Shown: one piece after another, positions 1 to 8,080 of the stretch
Layout of the letters: the number at the start of each line of letters is the position of its first letter
How positions within the stretch are numbered: the stretch's first letter is position 1
From: Hydrogenophilales bacterium
GTDB taxonomy: Bacteria; Pseudomonadota; Gammaproteobacteria; Burkholderiales; Thiobacillaceae
DNA length: 64,000 nucleotides
NCBI GenBank assembly: GCA_016703155.1
Contig: JADJCP010000008.1
Location: 76,369 to 140,368 of the forward strand
Direction of reading: 5' to 3'
Program-made: the position numbers and the translations under genes
The notes under the pieces: model-generated
What the model was told of the DNA's origin: nothing
The model's database searches: none
Seen by the model: the letters and a program-made list of their open reading frames with translations, nothing else

Positions 1-953
1 ACGATGATGCGCCGCTCGCGCAGCTGCTTCTGTAGCGCAGCGGCGTCATGTTGCGGATGGCGGGCGAAGATGAAGTTGGCGGTGGAGGGGATGACCTCGA
101 AGCCATGCTGCGTCATGGCGGCGCTGAGTTCGTCGCGGCTGCGGATGACCGCCTGGCGGGTGCGCTCGAAATGTTCGCGGTCGGCCATGGCGGCGGTGGC
201 GCCGGCGATGGCCATGCGGTCGAGCGGGTAGGAGTTGAAGCTGTCCTTGACGCGGGTCAGGGCCTGGATCAGGTCCGGGTGGCCGATGGCGAAGCCGACG
301 CGCAGGCCGGCGAGCGATCTCGATTTCGAGAGCGTCTGCACCACCAGCAGGTTCGGGTAGCGCGCCACCAGGGGGACGGCGCTGTCGCCGCCAAAGTCGA
401 TGTAGGCCTCATCGACGACCACCACCGAGTCCGGATGCTCGTTGAGCAGGGCTTCAATGCTTTGCAGCGGCAGCAGGCGGCCAGTGGGCGCGTTCGGGTT
501 GGGGAAGATGATGCCGCCGTTCGGGCGCCGGTAGTCCTCGGTGCGAATCTCGAAGGCGTCGCTGAGGGCGATGGTTTCGTGGGCGATGCCGTACAGGCCG
601 CAATAGACCGGATAAAAGCTGTAGGTGATGTCCGGGAAGAGGATAGGGCGGTCGTGCTTGAGCAGCGCCAGGAAGACATGTGCCAGGACTTCGTCCGAGC
701 CGTTGCCGACGAAGACCTGGGGCGTGCTGACGCCGTGGTAGTCGGCGATGGCCTGTTTCAGGCGCTCGGCGTTCGGGTCGGGATAGAGCTTGAGGTTGTC
801 CGAGACTTCGGCCTGGATGGCGGCGAGCGCCAGCGGCGACGGGCCGTACGGGTTTTCGTTGGTGTTGAGCTTGGTGAGGTCGGCGATTTTGGGCTGCTCG
901 CCCGGGACATAGGGGGTCAGCGTGTGGACTACTTCGCTCCAGTAGCGGCTCAT
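1..953 (-). CDS. hisC: Histidinol-phosphate aminotransferase HisC, 3' end outside window
   Basis: PLP-dependent cytoplasmic aminotransferase that makes histidinol phosphate from imidazole-acetol phosphate and glutamate. The gene reads leftward out of the window, so 317 codons are present and the C-terminus is missing. The start MSRYWSEVV, the PYVPGEQP motif, the NTNENPYGPSP segment near residue 35 and the Schiff-base lysine in TLSKSRSLAGLRVG near residue 210 identify the family. It is divergent from hisB with 91 bases between the starts, so it is not part of the hisB operon transcript. The ribosome site upstream is weak. No frameshift is visible in the part seen. Confidence 0.95.
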   Translation of the reverse strand, partial: MSRYWSEVVHTLTPYVPGEQPKIADLTKLNTNENPYGPSPLALAAIQAEVSDNLKLYPDPNAERLKQAIADYHGVSTPQVFVGNGSDEVLAHVFLALLKHDRPILFPDITYSFYPVYCGLYGIAHETIALSDAFEIRTEDYRRPNGGIIFPNPNAPTGRLLPLQSIEALLNEHPDSVVVVDEAYIDFGGDSAVPLVARYPNLLVVQTLSKSRSLAGLRVGFAIGHPDLIQALTRVKDSFNSYPLDRMAIAGATAAMADREHFERTRQAVIRSRDELSAAMTQHGFEVIPSTANFIFARHPQHDAAALQKQLRERRII

Positions 954-1044
954 GGCGGTAAATTTCGGGTGATGGGTGGGAACAAAGTCAGACGTCGGAT
1001 GGTATCATGGCCGTCGCGACAGCCTGTCCACACAGCCACTCATC

Positions 1045-1632
1045 ATGCGTAAATCCGACGTCTCGCGTAACACCCTCGAAACCCGTATCACCGTCAGCCT
1101 GAATCTGGACGGCACTGGCCAGGCCAGTTTCGATACCGGTGTGCCTTTCCTCGACCACATGCTCGACCAGGTCGCCCGGCATGGCTTGATCGATCTCGCC
1201 ATCAAGGCCGAGGGCGACCGGCATATCGACGATCACCACACCGTCGAAGATATCGGCATCAGTCTCGGCCAGGCCTTTGCCAAGGCCCTAGGCGACAAGA
1301 AGGGCATCCGCCGTTACGGCCATGCCTATGTGCCGCTGGACGAGGCCCTGTCGCGCGTCGTCGTCGACCTGTCCGGTCGGCCTGGCATGGACTATCACGT
1401 CGAGTTCACCCGGGGCCGTATCGGAGATTTCGATGTCGATCTGTTCCGCGAGTTTTTCCAGGGTTTCGTCAATCACGCCGCCGTGACCCTGCATATCGAC
1501 TGTCTGCGCGGCGTCAACGCCCACCATCAGGCGGAAACCGTGTTCAAGGCCTTCGGCCGTGCCTTGCGCATGGCGCTTGAGGTCGACCCGCGCCTGGGCG
1601 ACATCCTGCCCAGCACCAAGGGGGCGTTGTAA
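1045..1632 (+). CDS. hisB: Imidazoleglycerol-phosphate dehydratase HisB
   Basis: Manganese-dependent dehydratase that converts imidazole-glycerol phosphate to imidazole-acetol phosphate. At 195 residues it has the length of the monofunctional bacterial enzyme, with no fused phosphatase. Metal-binding histidine motifs are visible as DDHHTVED near residue 60 and NAHHQAET near residue 160. I chose the ATG at 1045 (MRKSDVSRNT) over an in-frame codon 69 bases upstream because it fits the family start. It is the first gene of a compact operon, and hisH begins at the base after its stop codon. Confidence 0.96.
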   Translation: MRKSDVSRNTLETRITVSLNLDGTGQASFDTGVPFLDHMLDQVARHGLIDLAIKAEGDRHIDDHHTVEDIGISLGQAFAKALGDKKGIRRYGHAYVPLDEALSRVVVDLSGRPGMDYHVEFTRGRIGDFDVDLFREFFQGFVNHAAVTLHIDCLRGVNAHHQAETVFKAFGRALRMALEVDPRLGDILPSTKGAL

Positions 1633-2277
1633 ATGCAGCGTATCGCCATCGTCGATTACGACATGGGTAACCTGCACTCGGTCGCCAAGGCGCTGGAGCA
1701 CGTCGCCCCCGAGGCGCGCATCGAGGTGACCTCGGAAGCCAGCGCGATTCGCGCCGCCGACCGGGTGATCTTCCCGGGCGTCGGCGCCATGCCGGATTGC
1801 ATCCGCGCCCTGGAAAGCCGCGGTCTGGTCGATCTGCTCAAGGAAGTGGCCGAAACCAAGCCGATGCTCGGCATCTGTCTGGGTCTGCAAGCCTTGTTCG
1901 GGCCGAACGAGGAGGGCGACAGTCACGGCCTGGGCATCCTGCCGGGCCGGGTCAGGCGCTTCGCCACCGGTTTGAAGGATGCCGACGGTGCGCGCCTGAA
2001 GGTGCCGCACATGGGCTGGAACACCGTCCGCCAGGCCCGCGCCCATCCGCTGTGGGCCGGCATTGCCGATCAGAGCCGGTTCTATTTCGTGCACAGCTAT
2101 TACGTCGAACCCGCCGACGACGCCTTGGTCGCCGGCGTGTCGGCCTATCCCGAGGAATTCGCCTGCGCCGTGGCGCGCGACAGGCTCTTCGCGGTACAGT
2201 TTCACCCGGAGAAAAGCCAGGCTGCGGGCCTGCGTCTGCTGGCCAACTTTGTCGGCTGGGACGGCAACCCCGGCTAA
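1633..2277 (+). CDS. hisH: Imidazole glycerol phosphate synthase, glutaminase subunit HisH
   Basis: Class I glutamine amidotransferase subunit. It hydrolyses glutamine and passes ammonia to HisF for imidazole ring closure. The 214-residue protein has the nucleophile cysteine in GICLGLQ near residue 80 and the partner His-Glu pair in FAVQFHPEKSQ near the C-terminus. The start codon touches the hisB stop, which indicates translational coupling. Length and motifs are normal for the family. Confidence 0.96.
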   Translation: MQRIAIVDYDMGNLHSVAKALEHVAPEARIEVTSEASAIRAADRVIFPGVGAMPDCIRALESRGLVDLLKEVAETKPMLGICLGLQALFGPNEEGDSHGLGILPGRVRRFATGLKDADGARLKVPHMGWNTVRQARAHPLWAGIADQSRFYFVHSYYVEPADDALVAGVSAYPEEFACAVARDRLFAVQFHPEKSQAAGLRLLANFVGWDGNPG

Positions 2278-2304
2278 CCCACAGGAAAGACAGGAAGAAA
2301 CGTC

Positions 2305-3045
2305 ATGCTCATCATCCCGGCGATCGATCTGAAGGACGGTCAATGCGTGCGCCTGCGTCAGGGCGAGATGGATAGCGCCACGGTATTTTCCTCGGCGCCG
2401 TCGGAAATGGCGGAAAAATGGATCGCCAACGGCGCCCGACGTCTGCATCTGGTCGATCTGAACGGCGCCTTCGCCGGCAAGCCCGTCAACGAAGCCGCCA
2501 TCAAGGCCATCGCCAGCGCGGTCGGCGACGAGATTCCCATCCAGCTTGGCGGTGGCATCCGCGACCTGGACACCATCGAGCGTTACCTCGACGACGGCGT
2601 GACTTACGTCATCATCGGCAGTGCCGCCGTGAAGAATCCAGGCTTCTTGCACGATGCCTGCAATGCTTTTCCCGGCCATGTCATCGTCGGCCTGGACGCC
2701 AAGGAGGGCATGGTCGCCGTCGAAGGTTGGTCCAAGGTGACGCACCACGAGGTCGTCGACCTGGCCAAGCGTTTTCAGGATTACGGCGTCGAGGGCATCA
2801 TCTATACCGACATCGGCCGCGACGGCATGCTCTCCGGGGTGAATATCGAGGCTACGGTAAAGCTTGCCCAGTCCCTGCATATTCCGGTGATCGCCAGCGG
2901 CGGCATCACCAACCTGGACGATGTGCGCGCCCTGTGCGCCGTCGCCGACGAGGGCATCATGGGCGCGATCACCGGCCGGGCCATCTACGAAGGTACCCTG
3001 GACTTCACCGAGGCGCAGCGGCTCGCCGACGAGCTGAGCCGATGA
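2305..3045 (+). CDS. hisA: Phosphoribosyl-formimino-AICAR-phosphate isomerase HisA
   Basis: TIM-barrel isomerase that opens the ribose of ProFAR by an Amadori rearrangement, the step before HisHF. The 246-residue protein carries the N-terminal catalytic aspartate in IIPAIDLKDG and the second aspartate in YTDIGRDGM near residue 170, plus two phosphate-binding glycine loops (GGGIRDL and ASGGITN). It follows hisH by 27 bases with a GGAAAGA-type ribosome site. Its stop overlaps the hisF start. Confidence 0.96.
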   Translation: MLIIPAIDLKDGQCVRLRQGEMDSATVFSSAPSEMAEKWIANGARRLHLVDLNGAFAGKPVNEAAIKAIASAVGDEIPIQLGGGIRDLDTIERYLDDGVTYVIIGSAAVKNPGFLHDACNAFPGHVIVGLDAKEGMVAVEGWSKVTHHEVVDLAKRFQDYGVEGIIYTDIGRDGMLSGVNIEATVKLAQSLHIPVIASGGITNLDDVRALCAVADEGIMGAITGRAIYEGTLDFTEAQRLADELSR

Positions 3046-3812
3046 GTCCCGCCAAGCGCATCATTCCGTGTCTGGACGTCACCGCCGGGCGCGTCGTCAA
3101 GGGCGTGCAGTTCATCCACCTGCGCGATGCCGGCGACCCGGTGGAAATCGCCCGGCGCTATGACGAGCAGGGCGCCGATGAGCTGACGTTTCTGGACATC
3201 ACCGCCAGTTCGGACAACCGCGACCTGATCCTGCACATCATCGAAGAGGTCGCCGCCCAGGTGTTCATTCCGCTGACCGTCGGCGGCGGCGTGCGCGTCC
3301 CCGAGGATGTCCGTCGCCTGCTGCATGCCGGCGCCGACAAGGTGTCGATCAATACCTCCGCGGTGTTCAACCCGCAACTGGTCAAGGACGCCTCCGACCG
3401 CTTCGGCTCACAGTGCGTCGTCGTCGCCATCGATGCCAAGCAGGTGGTCTGGGGCGCCCAGCCGAAGTGGGAGGTGTTCACCCACGGCGGCCGCAAACCC
3501 ACCGGTCTGGATGCCGTCGAGTGGGCACGCAAGATGGAAGGCCTCGGCGCGGGTGAGATTTTGTTGACCAGCATGGACCGGGACGGCGCCAAGATCGGTT
3601 TCGACCTGAACCTGACCCGCGCCATCGCCGATGCCGTGAATATCCCGGTCATTGCCAGCGGTGGAGTCGGCAACCTCCAGCATCTGGTCGACGGCGTCAA
3701 GACGGGCGGCGCCGATGCCGTTCTGGCGGCCAGCATCTTTCACTTTGGCGAATACACTGTCGCTCAGGCGAAGCAGGTCATGGCGGCGCAGGGGATCGAG
3801 GTACGTTTGTGA
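3042..3812 (+). CDS. hisF: Imidazole glycerol phosphate synthase, cyclase subunit HisF
   Basis: TIM-barrel cyclase that uses HisH-derived ammonia to form imidazole-glycerol phosphate and AICAR. The 256 residues begin MSPAKRIIPCLDV, with the catalytic Asp in CLDV and the second catalytic Asp in VVAIDAKQ near residue 130. The start ATG at 3042 overlaps the hisA stop (ATGA), so a longer in-frame extension upstream is a shadow of hisA. Its stop overlaps the hisI start by one base. Confidence 0.96.
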   Translation: MSPAKRIIPCLDVTAGRVVKGVQFIHLRDAGDPVEIARRYDEQGADELTFLDITASSDNRDLILHIIEEVAAQVFIPLTVGGGVRVPEDVRRLLHAGADKVSINTSAVFNPQLVKDASDRFGSQCVVVAIDAKQVVWGAQPKWEVFTHGGRKPTGLDAVEWARKMEGLGAGEILLTSMDRDGAKIGFDLNLTRAIADAVNIPVIASGGVGNLQHLVDGVKTGGADAVLAASIFHFGEYTVAQAKQVMAAQGIEVRL

Positions 3813-4204
3813 TGAATTCCGAGGCTTGGCTCAATAAGGTAAATTGGTCTGCGGATGGCTTGGTGCCGGCCATCGCTCAGGATGCCTCCAGCGGCGACAT
3901 TCTCATGGTCGCCTGGATGAATCGCGAAGCCTTGAAGCGCACCGTCGAACTCAGCGAGGCGGTGTACTGGTCACGTTCCCGGAAGAAACTCTGGCACAAA
4001 GGGGAAGAGTCCGGGCATACGCAGAAGGTTAAAGAAATTCGGCTCGACTGCGACGAAGACGTGGTTCTGCTGAAGATTGAACAGACTGGCGGTATTGCCT
4101 GTCATACCGGTCGGCGCAGTTGTTTTTTCCAGTGCCTGGAAAATGGCGAATGGAAGGCGGTTGACCCAGTGCTCAAGGATCCACACGAGATTTACCGGAA
4201 ATGA
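3812..4204 (+). CDS. hisI: Phosphoribosyl-AMP cyclohydrolase HisI
   Basis: Zinc-dependent enzyme that hydrolyses the adenine ring of phosphoribosyl-AMP. The 130 residues contain VYWSRSRKKLWHKGEESGH, the DCDED metal motif and CHTGRRSCFF, all hallmarks of the stand-alone cyclohydrolase. The ATG at 3812 sits in TGATG with the hisF stop; a GTG one codon upstream is an alternative. hisE is a separate gene that overlaps the end, not a fusion as in enteric bacteria. Confidence 0.95.
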   Translation: MNSEAWLNKVNWSADGLVPAIAQDASSGDILMVAWMNREALKRTVELSEAVYWSRSRKKLWHKGEESGHTQKVKEIRLDCDEDVVLLKIEQTGGIACHTGRRSCFFQCLENGEWKAVDPVLKDPHEIYRK

Positions 4205-4533
4205 CCCAGGGCAGCGATATCCTAAGTCGTCTGGCCGAGACGCTGGAGGCCAGGAAACAAGCGGATCCACAGTCGTCGTATGTCGCCAAGCTGTATCACA
4301 AGGGTTTGGATGCCATCCTCAAAAAAGTCGCCGAGGAGGCTGCCGAGACCATCATGGCGGCCAAGGATGGCGTGCGGGAAAAAATCGTCTACGAAACTGC
4401 CGATCTGTGGTTTCATAGTCTGGTCTTACTGGCCCACCAAGGCATACGCCCGGATGAAATTCTCAACGAGCTCGCGCGCCGCGAGGGTTTGTCCGGATTG
4501 GCCGAGAAGGCCGCGCGCAAGGAGCAGGCATGA
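4201..4533 (+). CDS. hisE: Phosphoribosyl-ATP pyrophosphatase HisE
   Basis: MazG-fold pyrophosphohydrolase that removes pyrophosphate from phosphoribosyl-ATP, the second step of histidine synthesis. The 110-residue protein shows the metal-binding KKVAEEAAETIMAAK helix and YETADLWFHSLVLL near residues 40-80. It overlaps hisI by four bases (ATGA), and hinT overlaps its own stop in the same way. All recognised late-pathway genes are contiguous here; hisG and hisD must lie elsewhere. Confidence 0.95.
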   Translation: MTQGSDILSRLAETLEARKQADPQSSYVAKLYHKGLDAILKKVAEEAAETIMAAKDGVREKIVYETADLWFHSLVLLAHQGIRPDEILNELARREGLSGLAEKAARKEQA

Positions 4534-4865
4534 GCGATTGCATCTTTTGCAAGATCGTTGCAGGGGATATCCCCTGCAACAGGATTTACGAGGATGACGA
4601 CGTTCTGGCGTTTCACGACATCCATCCGGTCGCCCCGGTGCACTTCATGATCATTCCCAAGGCGCATGTGGCTTCGTTAACGGAGTGTGCTGCCGAGCAT
4701 CAGGCCGTTCTGGGCAAGATTCTGCTTTTAGCGCCGAACCTGGCCAAGGAGCAGGGTCTCGACGATGGTTTTCGCACCGTCATCAACACTGGCAAGGGCG
4801 GTGGCCAGGAGGTCTTTCACCTGCACGTGCACATTATCGGCGGCGGTGGCCCCCGGCCTTTATAA
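4530..4865 (+). CDS. hinT: HIT-family purine nucleoside phosphoramidase (HinT type)
   Basis: Small HIT hydrolase of 111 residues that cleaves AMP-phosphoramidates and related adducts. The active-site triad motif HLHVHIIGG lies near the C-terminus, and the N-terminal CIFCKI segment is typical of the HinT subgroup. It overlaps hisE by four bases, an arrangement common in proteobacterial his-tat operons, and is probably cotranscribed with them. The sequence does not show the in vivo substrate. Confidence 0.93.
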   Translation: MSDCIFCKIVAGDIPCNRIYEDDDVLAFHDIHPVAPVHFMIIPKAHVASLTECAAEHQAVLGKILLLAPNLAKEQGLDDGFRTVINTGKGGGQEVFHLHVHIIGGGGPRPL

Positions 4866-4929
4866 CCGGCGCCGAGTACATTGATTCACAACACGCCGGG
4901 TGTGTACCCGGCAATGCAAGGAGATAACG

Positions 4930-5154
4930 ATGGGTAGCTTCAGCATTTGGCATTGGTTAATTGTTCTGGTGGTGGTGATGCTGGTCTTCGGCACCAAGAA
5001 ACTGAAAAACATCGGCTCCGACCTCGGCGGCGCCGTCAAGGGCTTCAAGGAAGCCATGAAGGAAGAGCAGGGCAAGCCGACCGAACTGCCGCGCGCGGGT
5101 GAAACCAGCGGCACGACCATCGAGGGCGAGGTCAAGGAAAAACAGCAAAGCTGA
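4930..5154 (+). CDS. tatA: Sec-independent protein translocase subunit TatA
   Basis: Pore-forming subunit of the twin-arginine translocase, a membrane protein of 74 residues. It has one N-terminal membrane helix (WHWLIVLVVVMLVFG), the FGTKKLKNIGSDLGGAVKGFKEAM hinge and amphipathic helix, and a short polar tail. The ATG at 4930 follows a good AAGGAG site; an in-frame codon 30 bases upstream is not needed. It lies 64 bases after hinT and is followed by tatB and tatC. Confidence 0.95.
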   Translation: MGSFSIWHWLIVLVVVMLVFGTKKLKNIGSDLGGAVKGFKEAMKEEQGKPTELPRAGETSGTTIEGEVKEKQQS

Positions 5155-5232
5155 TTCAGGTTACAAGGTACATGAACGTATCTTGAATCCTGAACCTTGA
5201 ATCTTTCGTCTTGAACCTTGCCCCCCTGACCC
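5155..5232 (+). other. tatA-tatB spacer with degenerate short repeats
   Basis: A 78-base spacer containing three degenerate copies of a CTTGAAYCTTG-like word (about 5181-5220). No gene, hairpin with a T-run or clear promoter is visible. It may be a slipped-strand product of no function. Confidence 0.4.
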
Positions 5233-5820
5233 ATGTTCGATATTGCCTTCTCGGAACTTCTGGTCATCGGCGTCGTTGCCCTGATCGTCATCGGCCCGGA
5301 GCGTTTGCCCAAATTGGCGCGCACCGCCGGGACTTGGCTTGGGCGCCTGAATCGCTACGTCGCCCAGGTCAAGCAGGACATCGACCGCGATATGCAACTC
5401 GAGGAACTGCGCAAATTACAGCAGCAAATGAAGGATACCGCGCAGAAATACGAGGTGATCGCGGCGGAAACCGGCCAGGAACTCAAGCGTGAGGTCGAAC
5501 AGGTTGACCGGGTGATGCAGGCCATGGCCGTCACTGATGGCGGGCTTTCCCTGCAGGAATACGAAAAAGTGAAGACGGAGAAGAACGAGTCTCCTCCACC
5601 CGAGCAGATCGGCGAGCCGGCAGCCTTGCCGGCCCAGGCCGATGCCACCCAGGCGAAGGACGACAACGTCGAGGCCGTGGATGACCCTGCCGCCCGCCAG
5701 ACTGCTCAGGCATCGGCAGACGAGCCTTTCCGCAGCAGCCTTGAAGACGAACTCCCCACCGATGACCTTGCCGCGGTGCGCCCGGTCGAAACACAGGCTA
5801 ATCCAGTTCAAAACACATAA
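5233..5820 (+). CDS. tatB: Sec-independent protein translocase subunit TatB
   Basis: Substrate-receptor subunit of the twin-arginine translocase. The N-terminus MFDIAFSELLVIGVVALIVIG is a single membrane helix followed by the conserved GPERLPKLAR hinge, then an amphipathic helix and a long acidic, alanine-rich cytoplasmic tail. At 195 residues it is within the usual range, with a poorly conserved C-terminal half. It partners TatC, whose gene starts 17 bases downstream. Confidence 0.94.
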   Translation: MFDIAFSELLVIGVVALIVIGPERLPKLARTAGTWLGRLNRYVAQVKQDIDRDMQLEELRKLQQQMKDTAQKYEVIAAETGQELKREVEQVDRVMQAMAVTDGGLSLQEYEKVKTEKNESPPPEQIGEPAALPAQADATQAKDDNVEAVDDPAARQTAQASADEPFRSSLEDELPTDDLAAVRPVETQANPVQNT

Positions 5821-5837
5821 TTCCATAGCCTAGACAC

Positions 5838-6647
5838 GTGGATTCACAACAAACTTTTATTACTCACTTGATCGAACTGCGCGATCGCTTATTGCACGCC
5901 GCCATCGCCTGGATCGTGCTCTTCGTCTGCCTGTTTCCCTTTGCCAACGACTTGTATTCGGTCCTGGCGCAACCTCTGCTCAGCAAGTTGCCGCAAGGGG
6001 GACAGATGATTGCCACGGAAGTCGTCACGCCTTTTTTCGTGCCGATCAAGGTGGCCATGATGACCGCCTTTCTCGGTGCGATGCCGTATATTCTTTATCA
6101 GATATGGGCGTTCGTCGCGCCTGGCCTGTACCGCCACGAGCAAAAAGTCATCCTGCCTCTGGTCGCCGCCAGCGTCATTCTCTTTCTGTGCGGCATGGCC
6201 TTCGCCTACTTTCTGGTCTTCCCGATCGTCTTCGGTTTTGTCGTCGGCATCGCCCCGGAAGGCGTCGCGGTGATGACCGACATCAACAAGTACCTGGACT
6301 TCGTCCTGACACTGTTCATGGCCTTCGGTGTGACTTTTGAAGTGCCCATCGTTGTGATCGCCCTGGCCTTGATGGGGGTCGTCGAAGTCGAGCAATTCAA
6401 GCAAGGCCGCCCTTACGTAATCGTCGGCGCCTTTGTCATCGGCGCGATTTTCACACCGCCGGACATCATTTCGCAGATCATGCTCGCGTTGCCGCTGTGG
6501 TTGCTCTACGAGGCGGGGGTTTTGATCGCGGCGATGCTGGTCAGACGCCAGGGTGTATCCGAAAAGGATGATTACAAACCCTTGAATGAAGACGAACTGG
6601 ATGCCGAACTCGACCGTATCGAGTCCGAGGAGCAAAGCAAGTCATAG
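5838..6647 (+). CDS. tatC: Sec-independent protein translocase subunit TatC
   Basis: Polytopic membrane core of the twin-arginine translocase that recognises the RR signal peptide. The 269 residues contain six predicted membrane helices, the N-terminal HLIELRDRLL motif and FVAPGLYRHE in the first periplasmic/cytoplasmic loop region. Translation appears to begin at GTG 5838 (codon before DSQQTFITHL), since no suitable ATG precedes the conserved block. It is the last gene of the operon; a terminator follows at 6675. Confidence 0.94.
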   Translation: MDSQQTFITHLIELRDRLLHAAIAWIVLFVCLFPFANDLYSVLAQPLLSKLPQGGQMIATEVVTPFFVPIKVAMMTAFLGAMPYILYQIWAFVAPGLYRHEQKVILPLVAASVILFLCGMAFAYFLVFPIVFGFVVGIAPEGVAVMTDINKYLDFVLTLFMAFGVTFEVPIVVIALALMGVVEVEQFKQGRPYVIVGAFVIGAIFTPPDIISQIMLALPLWLLYEAGVLIAAMLVRRQGVSEKDDYKPLNEDELDAELDRIESEEQSKS

Positions 6648-6662
6648 CACTGTATTGGTGCA
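6646..6662 (+). promoter_or_regulatory. Candidate NtrC-binding site upstream of amtB
   Basis: The 17-base AGCACTGTATTGGTGCA matches the NtrC enhancer pattern TGCACY-N5-GGTGCA at 11 of 12 defined positions. It overlaps the tatC stop codon and lies roughly 115 bases upstream of the predicted amtB transcription start, a normal enhancer distance. The pairing with a sigma-54 promoter (6745) supports the call. Confidence 0.65.
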
Positions 6663-6674
6663 ATCACCTCCCGA

Positions 6675-6702
6675 ACGCCCCGCAATGGGGCGTGATTTTT
6701 TT
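6675..6702 (+). terminator. Rho-independent terminator of the his-tat operon
   Basis: Seven-base-pair stem ACGCCCC / GGGGCGT around a GCAAT loop, followed by GATTTTTTT. It lies 28 bases after tatC and separates the operon from amtB. Confidence 0.9.
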
Positions 6703-6744
6703 CCGGGTTCTGTGCGCTCCAAAGAAATCAATGCACTAATTAGA

Positions 6745-6759
6745 GGCACGGATATTGCT
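6745..6759 (+). promoter_or_regulatory. Sigma-54 promoter of amtB
   Basis: GGCACGGATATTGCT matches the -24/-12 consensus TGGCACG-N4-TTGCW, with GG at 6745-6746 and GC at 6757-6758 separated by exactly ten bases. With the upstream NtrC-type site this indicates induction of amtB under nitrogen limitation. Confidence 0.8.
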
Positions 6760-6791
6760 ATCCCGATGCATTGGTTTATGAGGAGCACACT

Positions 6792-7994
6792 ATGGATGCA
6801 TTTAAATCGGGCGCCGACACCTTGTTCTTGTTGCTGGGAGCCATCATGGTTTTGGCCATGCATGCCGGCTTCGCCTTTCTTGAACTGGGTACGGTACGCA
6901 GGAAAAATCAGGTGAACGCCTTGGTGAAGATCCTCAGCGACTTCGCCGTCTCGACGTTGATGTACTTTTTCATCGGCTATGGCATCGCCTACGGCGTCAG
7001 CTTCATGGTCGGCGCCGATGTCCTGGCGCAGAAGAACGGCTACGATCTGGTCAAATTCTTCTTCCTGCTGACCTTCGCCGCGGCCATCCCGGCCATCGTC
7101 TCCGGCGGCATTGCCGAAAGGGCGCGCTTCTATCCGCAGTTGGCCGCCACGGCGCTGCTGGTCGGCTTCGTCTATCCCTTTTTCGAAGGCCTGGTGTGGA
7201 ACAACAATCTCGGCTTCCAGGACACCATGGCCAACCTGTTCGGCGCCAAGTTTCACGACTTTGCCGGCTCCGTCGTGGTCCATGCCGTTGGCGGCTGGGT
7301 CGCCTTGCCGGCCGTGCTGTTGCTCGGCGCACGGCGCGGTCGCTATCGCCAGGATGGCGCCATTTCAGCACATCCGCCGTCAAGCATTCCCTTCCTGTCG
7401 CTCGGTGCCTGGATCCTCACCGTAGGCTGGTTTGGATTCAACGTCATGTCGGCACAAACCGTTGAAACCGCATCAGGCCTGGTCGCGGTGAATTCGCTCA
7501 TGGCCATGGTCGGCGGCATCCTCGCGGCGCTGGTGGTCGGCAAGAACGATCCGGGCTTCCTGCATAATGGTCCCCTGGCGGGTCTGGTGGCGGTATGCGC
7601 CGGTTCGGATTTGATGCACCCTGCCGGTGCGCTCGTCACCGGCGGCATCGCCGGCGCCTTGTTCGTATGGATGTTCACTGTCACCCAAAATCGTTGGAAA
7701 ATCGACGATGTGCTAGGTGTCTGGCCGCTACATGGTCTCTGCGGGGCCTGGGGCGGCATCGCCGCCGGCATCTTCGGGGCTCAGGCCTTGGGGGGCATCG
7801 GTGGCGTCAGTTTCATGGCGCAACTGATTGGCACGCTCCTGGGCATTCTGGTGGCATTGGCCGGCGGATTTATGGTCTATGGCGTTCTGAAAAAGTCCAT
7901 CGGCATCCGTCTCGATCCCGAGGAAGAATTCAACGGCGCCGATCTCTCCATCCACAAGATCTCCTCGACCGCGGAACGCGAAACGAACTGGTAA
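6792..7994 (+). CDS. amtB: Ammonium transporter (Amt/Mep/Rh family)
   Basis: Inner-membrane ammonium channel of 400 residues with about eleven membrane helices. The two pore histidines are visible in SVVVHAVGGW and WPLHGLCGAW, and the family signature DFAGS precedes the first. The ATG at 6792 follows AGGAGCACAC; an in-frame codon 21 bases upstream has no such site. No glnK is adjacent, which is slightly unusual for amtB. Expression is probably NtrC/sigma-54 dependent (sites at 6646 and 6745). Confidence 0.93.
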   Translation: MDAFKSGADTLFLLLGAIMVLAMHAGFAFLELGTVRRKNQVNALVKILSDFAVSTLMYFFIGYGIAYGVSFMVGADVLAQKNGYDLVKFFFLLTFAAAIPAIVSGGIAERARFYPQLAATALLVGFVYPFFEGLVWNNNLGFQDTMANLFGAKFHDFAGSVVVHAVGGWVALPAVLLLGARRGRYRQDGAISAHPPSSIPFLSLGAWILTVGWFGFNVMSAQTVETASGLVAVNSLMAMVGGILAALVVGKNDPGFLHNGPLAGLVAVCAGSDLMHPAGALVTGGIAGALFVWMFTVTQNRWKIDDVLGVWPLHGLCGAWGGIAAGIFGAQALGGIGGVSFMAQLIGTLLGILVALAGGFMVYGVLKKSIGIRLDPEEEFNGADLSIHKISSTAERETNW

Positions 7995-8013
7995 ACGCCT
8001 TACCCGCGTTAAA

Positions 8014-8045
8014 CTGACGGCCATGTCCTGGGTGGGGGCCGTCAG
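8014..8045 (+). terminator. Perfect hairpin between amtB and tadA
   Basis: Nine-base-pair perfect stem CTGACGGCC / GGCCGTCAG with a 14-base loop, 19 bases after amtB. There is no T-run, so it may be a factor-dependent terminator or an mRNA-stabilising hairpin. Confidence 0.45.
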
Positions 8046-8080
8046 CGCTCCCTGGGCGTATTGATTGGGAGCGTACCGGC

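Noticed and set aside
1288..2880. 530-codon open frame on the minus strand across hisB-hisH-hisA
   Set aside because: It is antisense to three intact, unmistakable his genes and shows no family features; a GC-rich shadow frame.
2418..3041. N-terminal extension of the hisF frame to give a 464-residue protein
   Set aside because: The extension overlaps hisA in another frame; HisF starts at 3042 in the standard ATGA overlap.
5161..5222. Regulatory repeat between tatA and tatB
   Set aside because: Three short degenerate copies of a simple word with no structure or motif; more likely slipped-strand noise.
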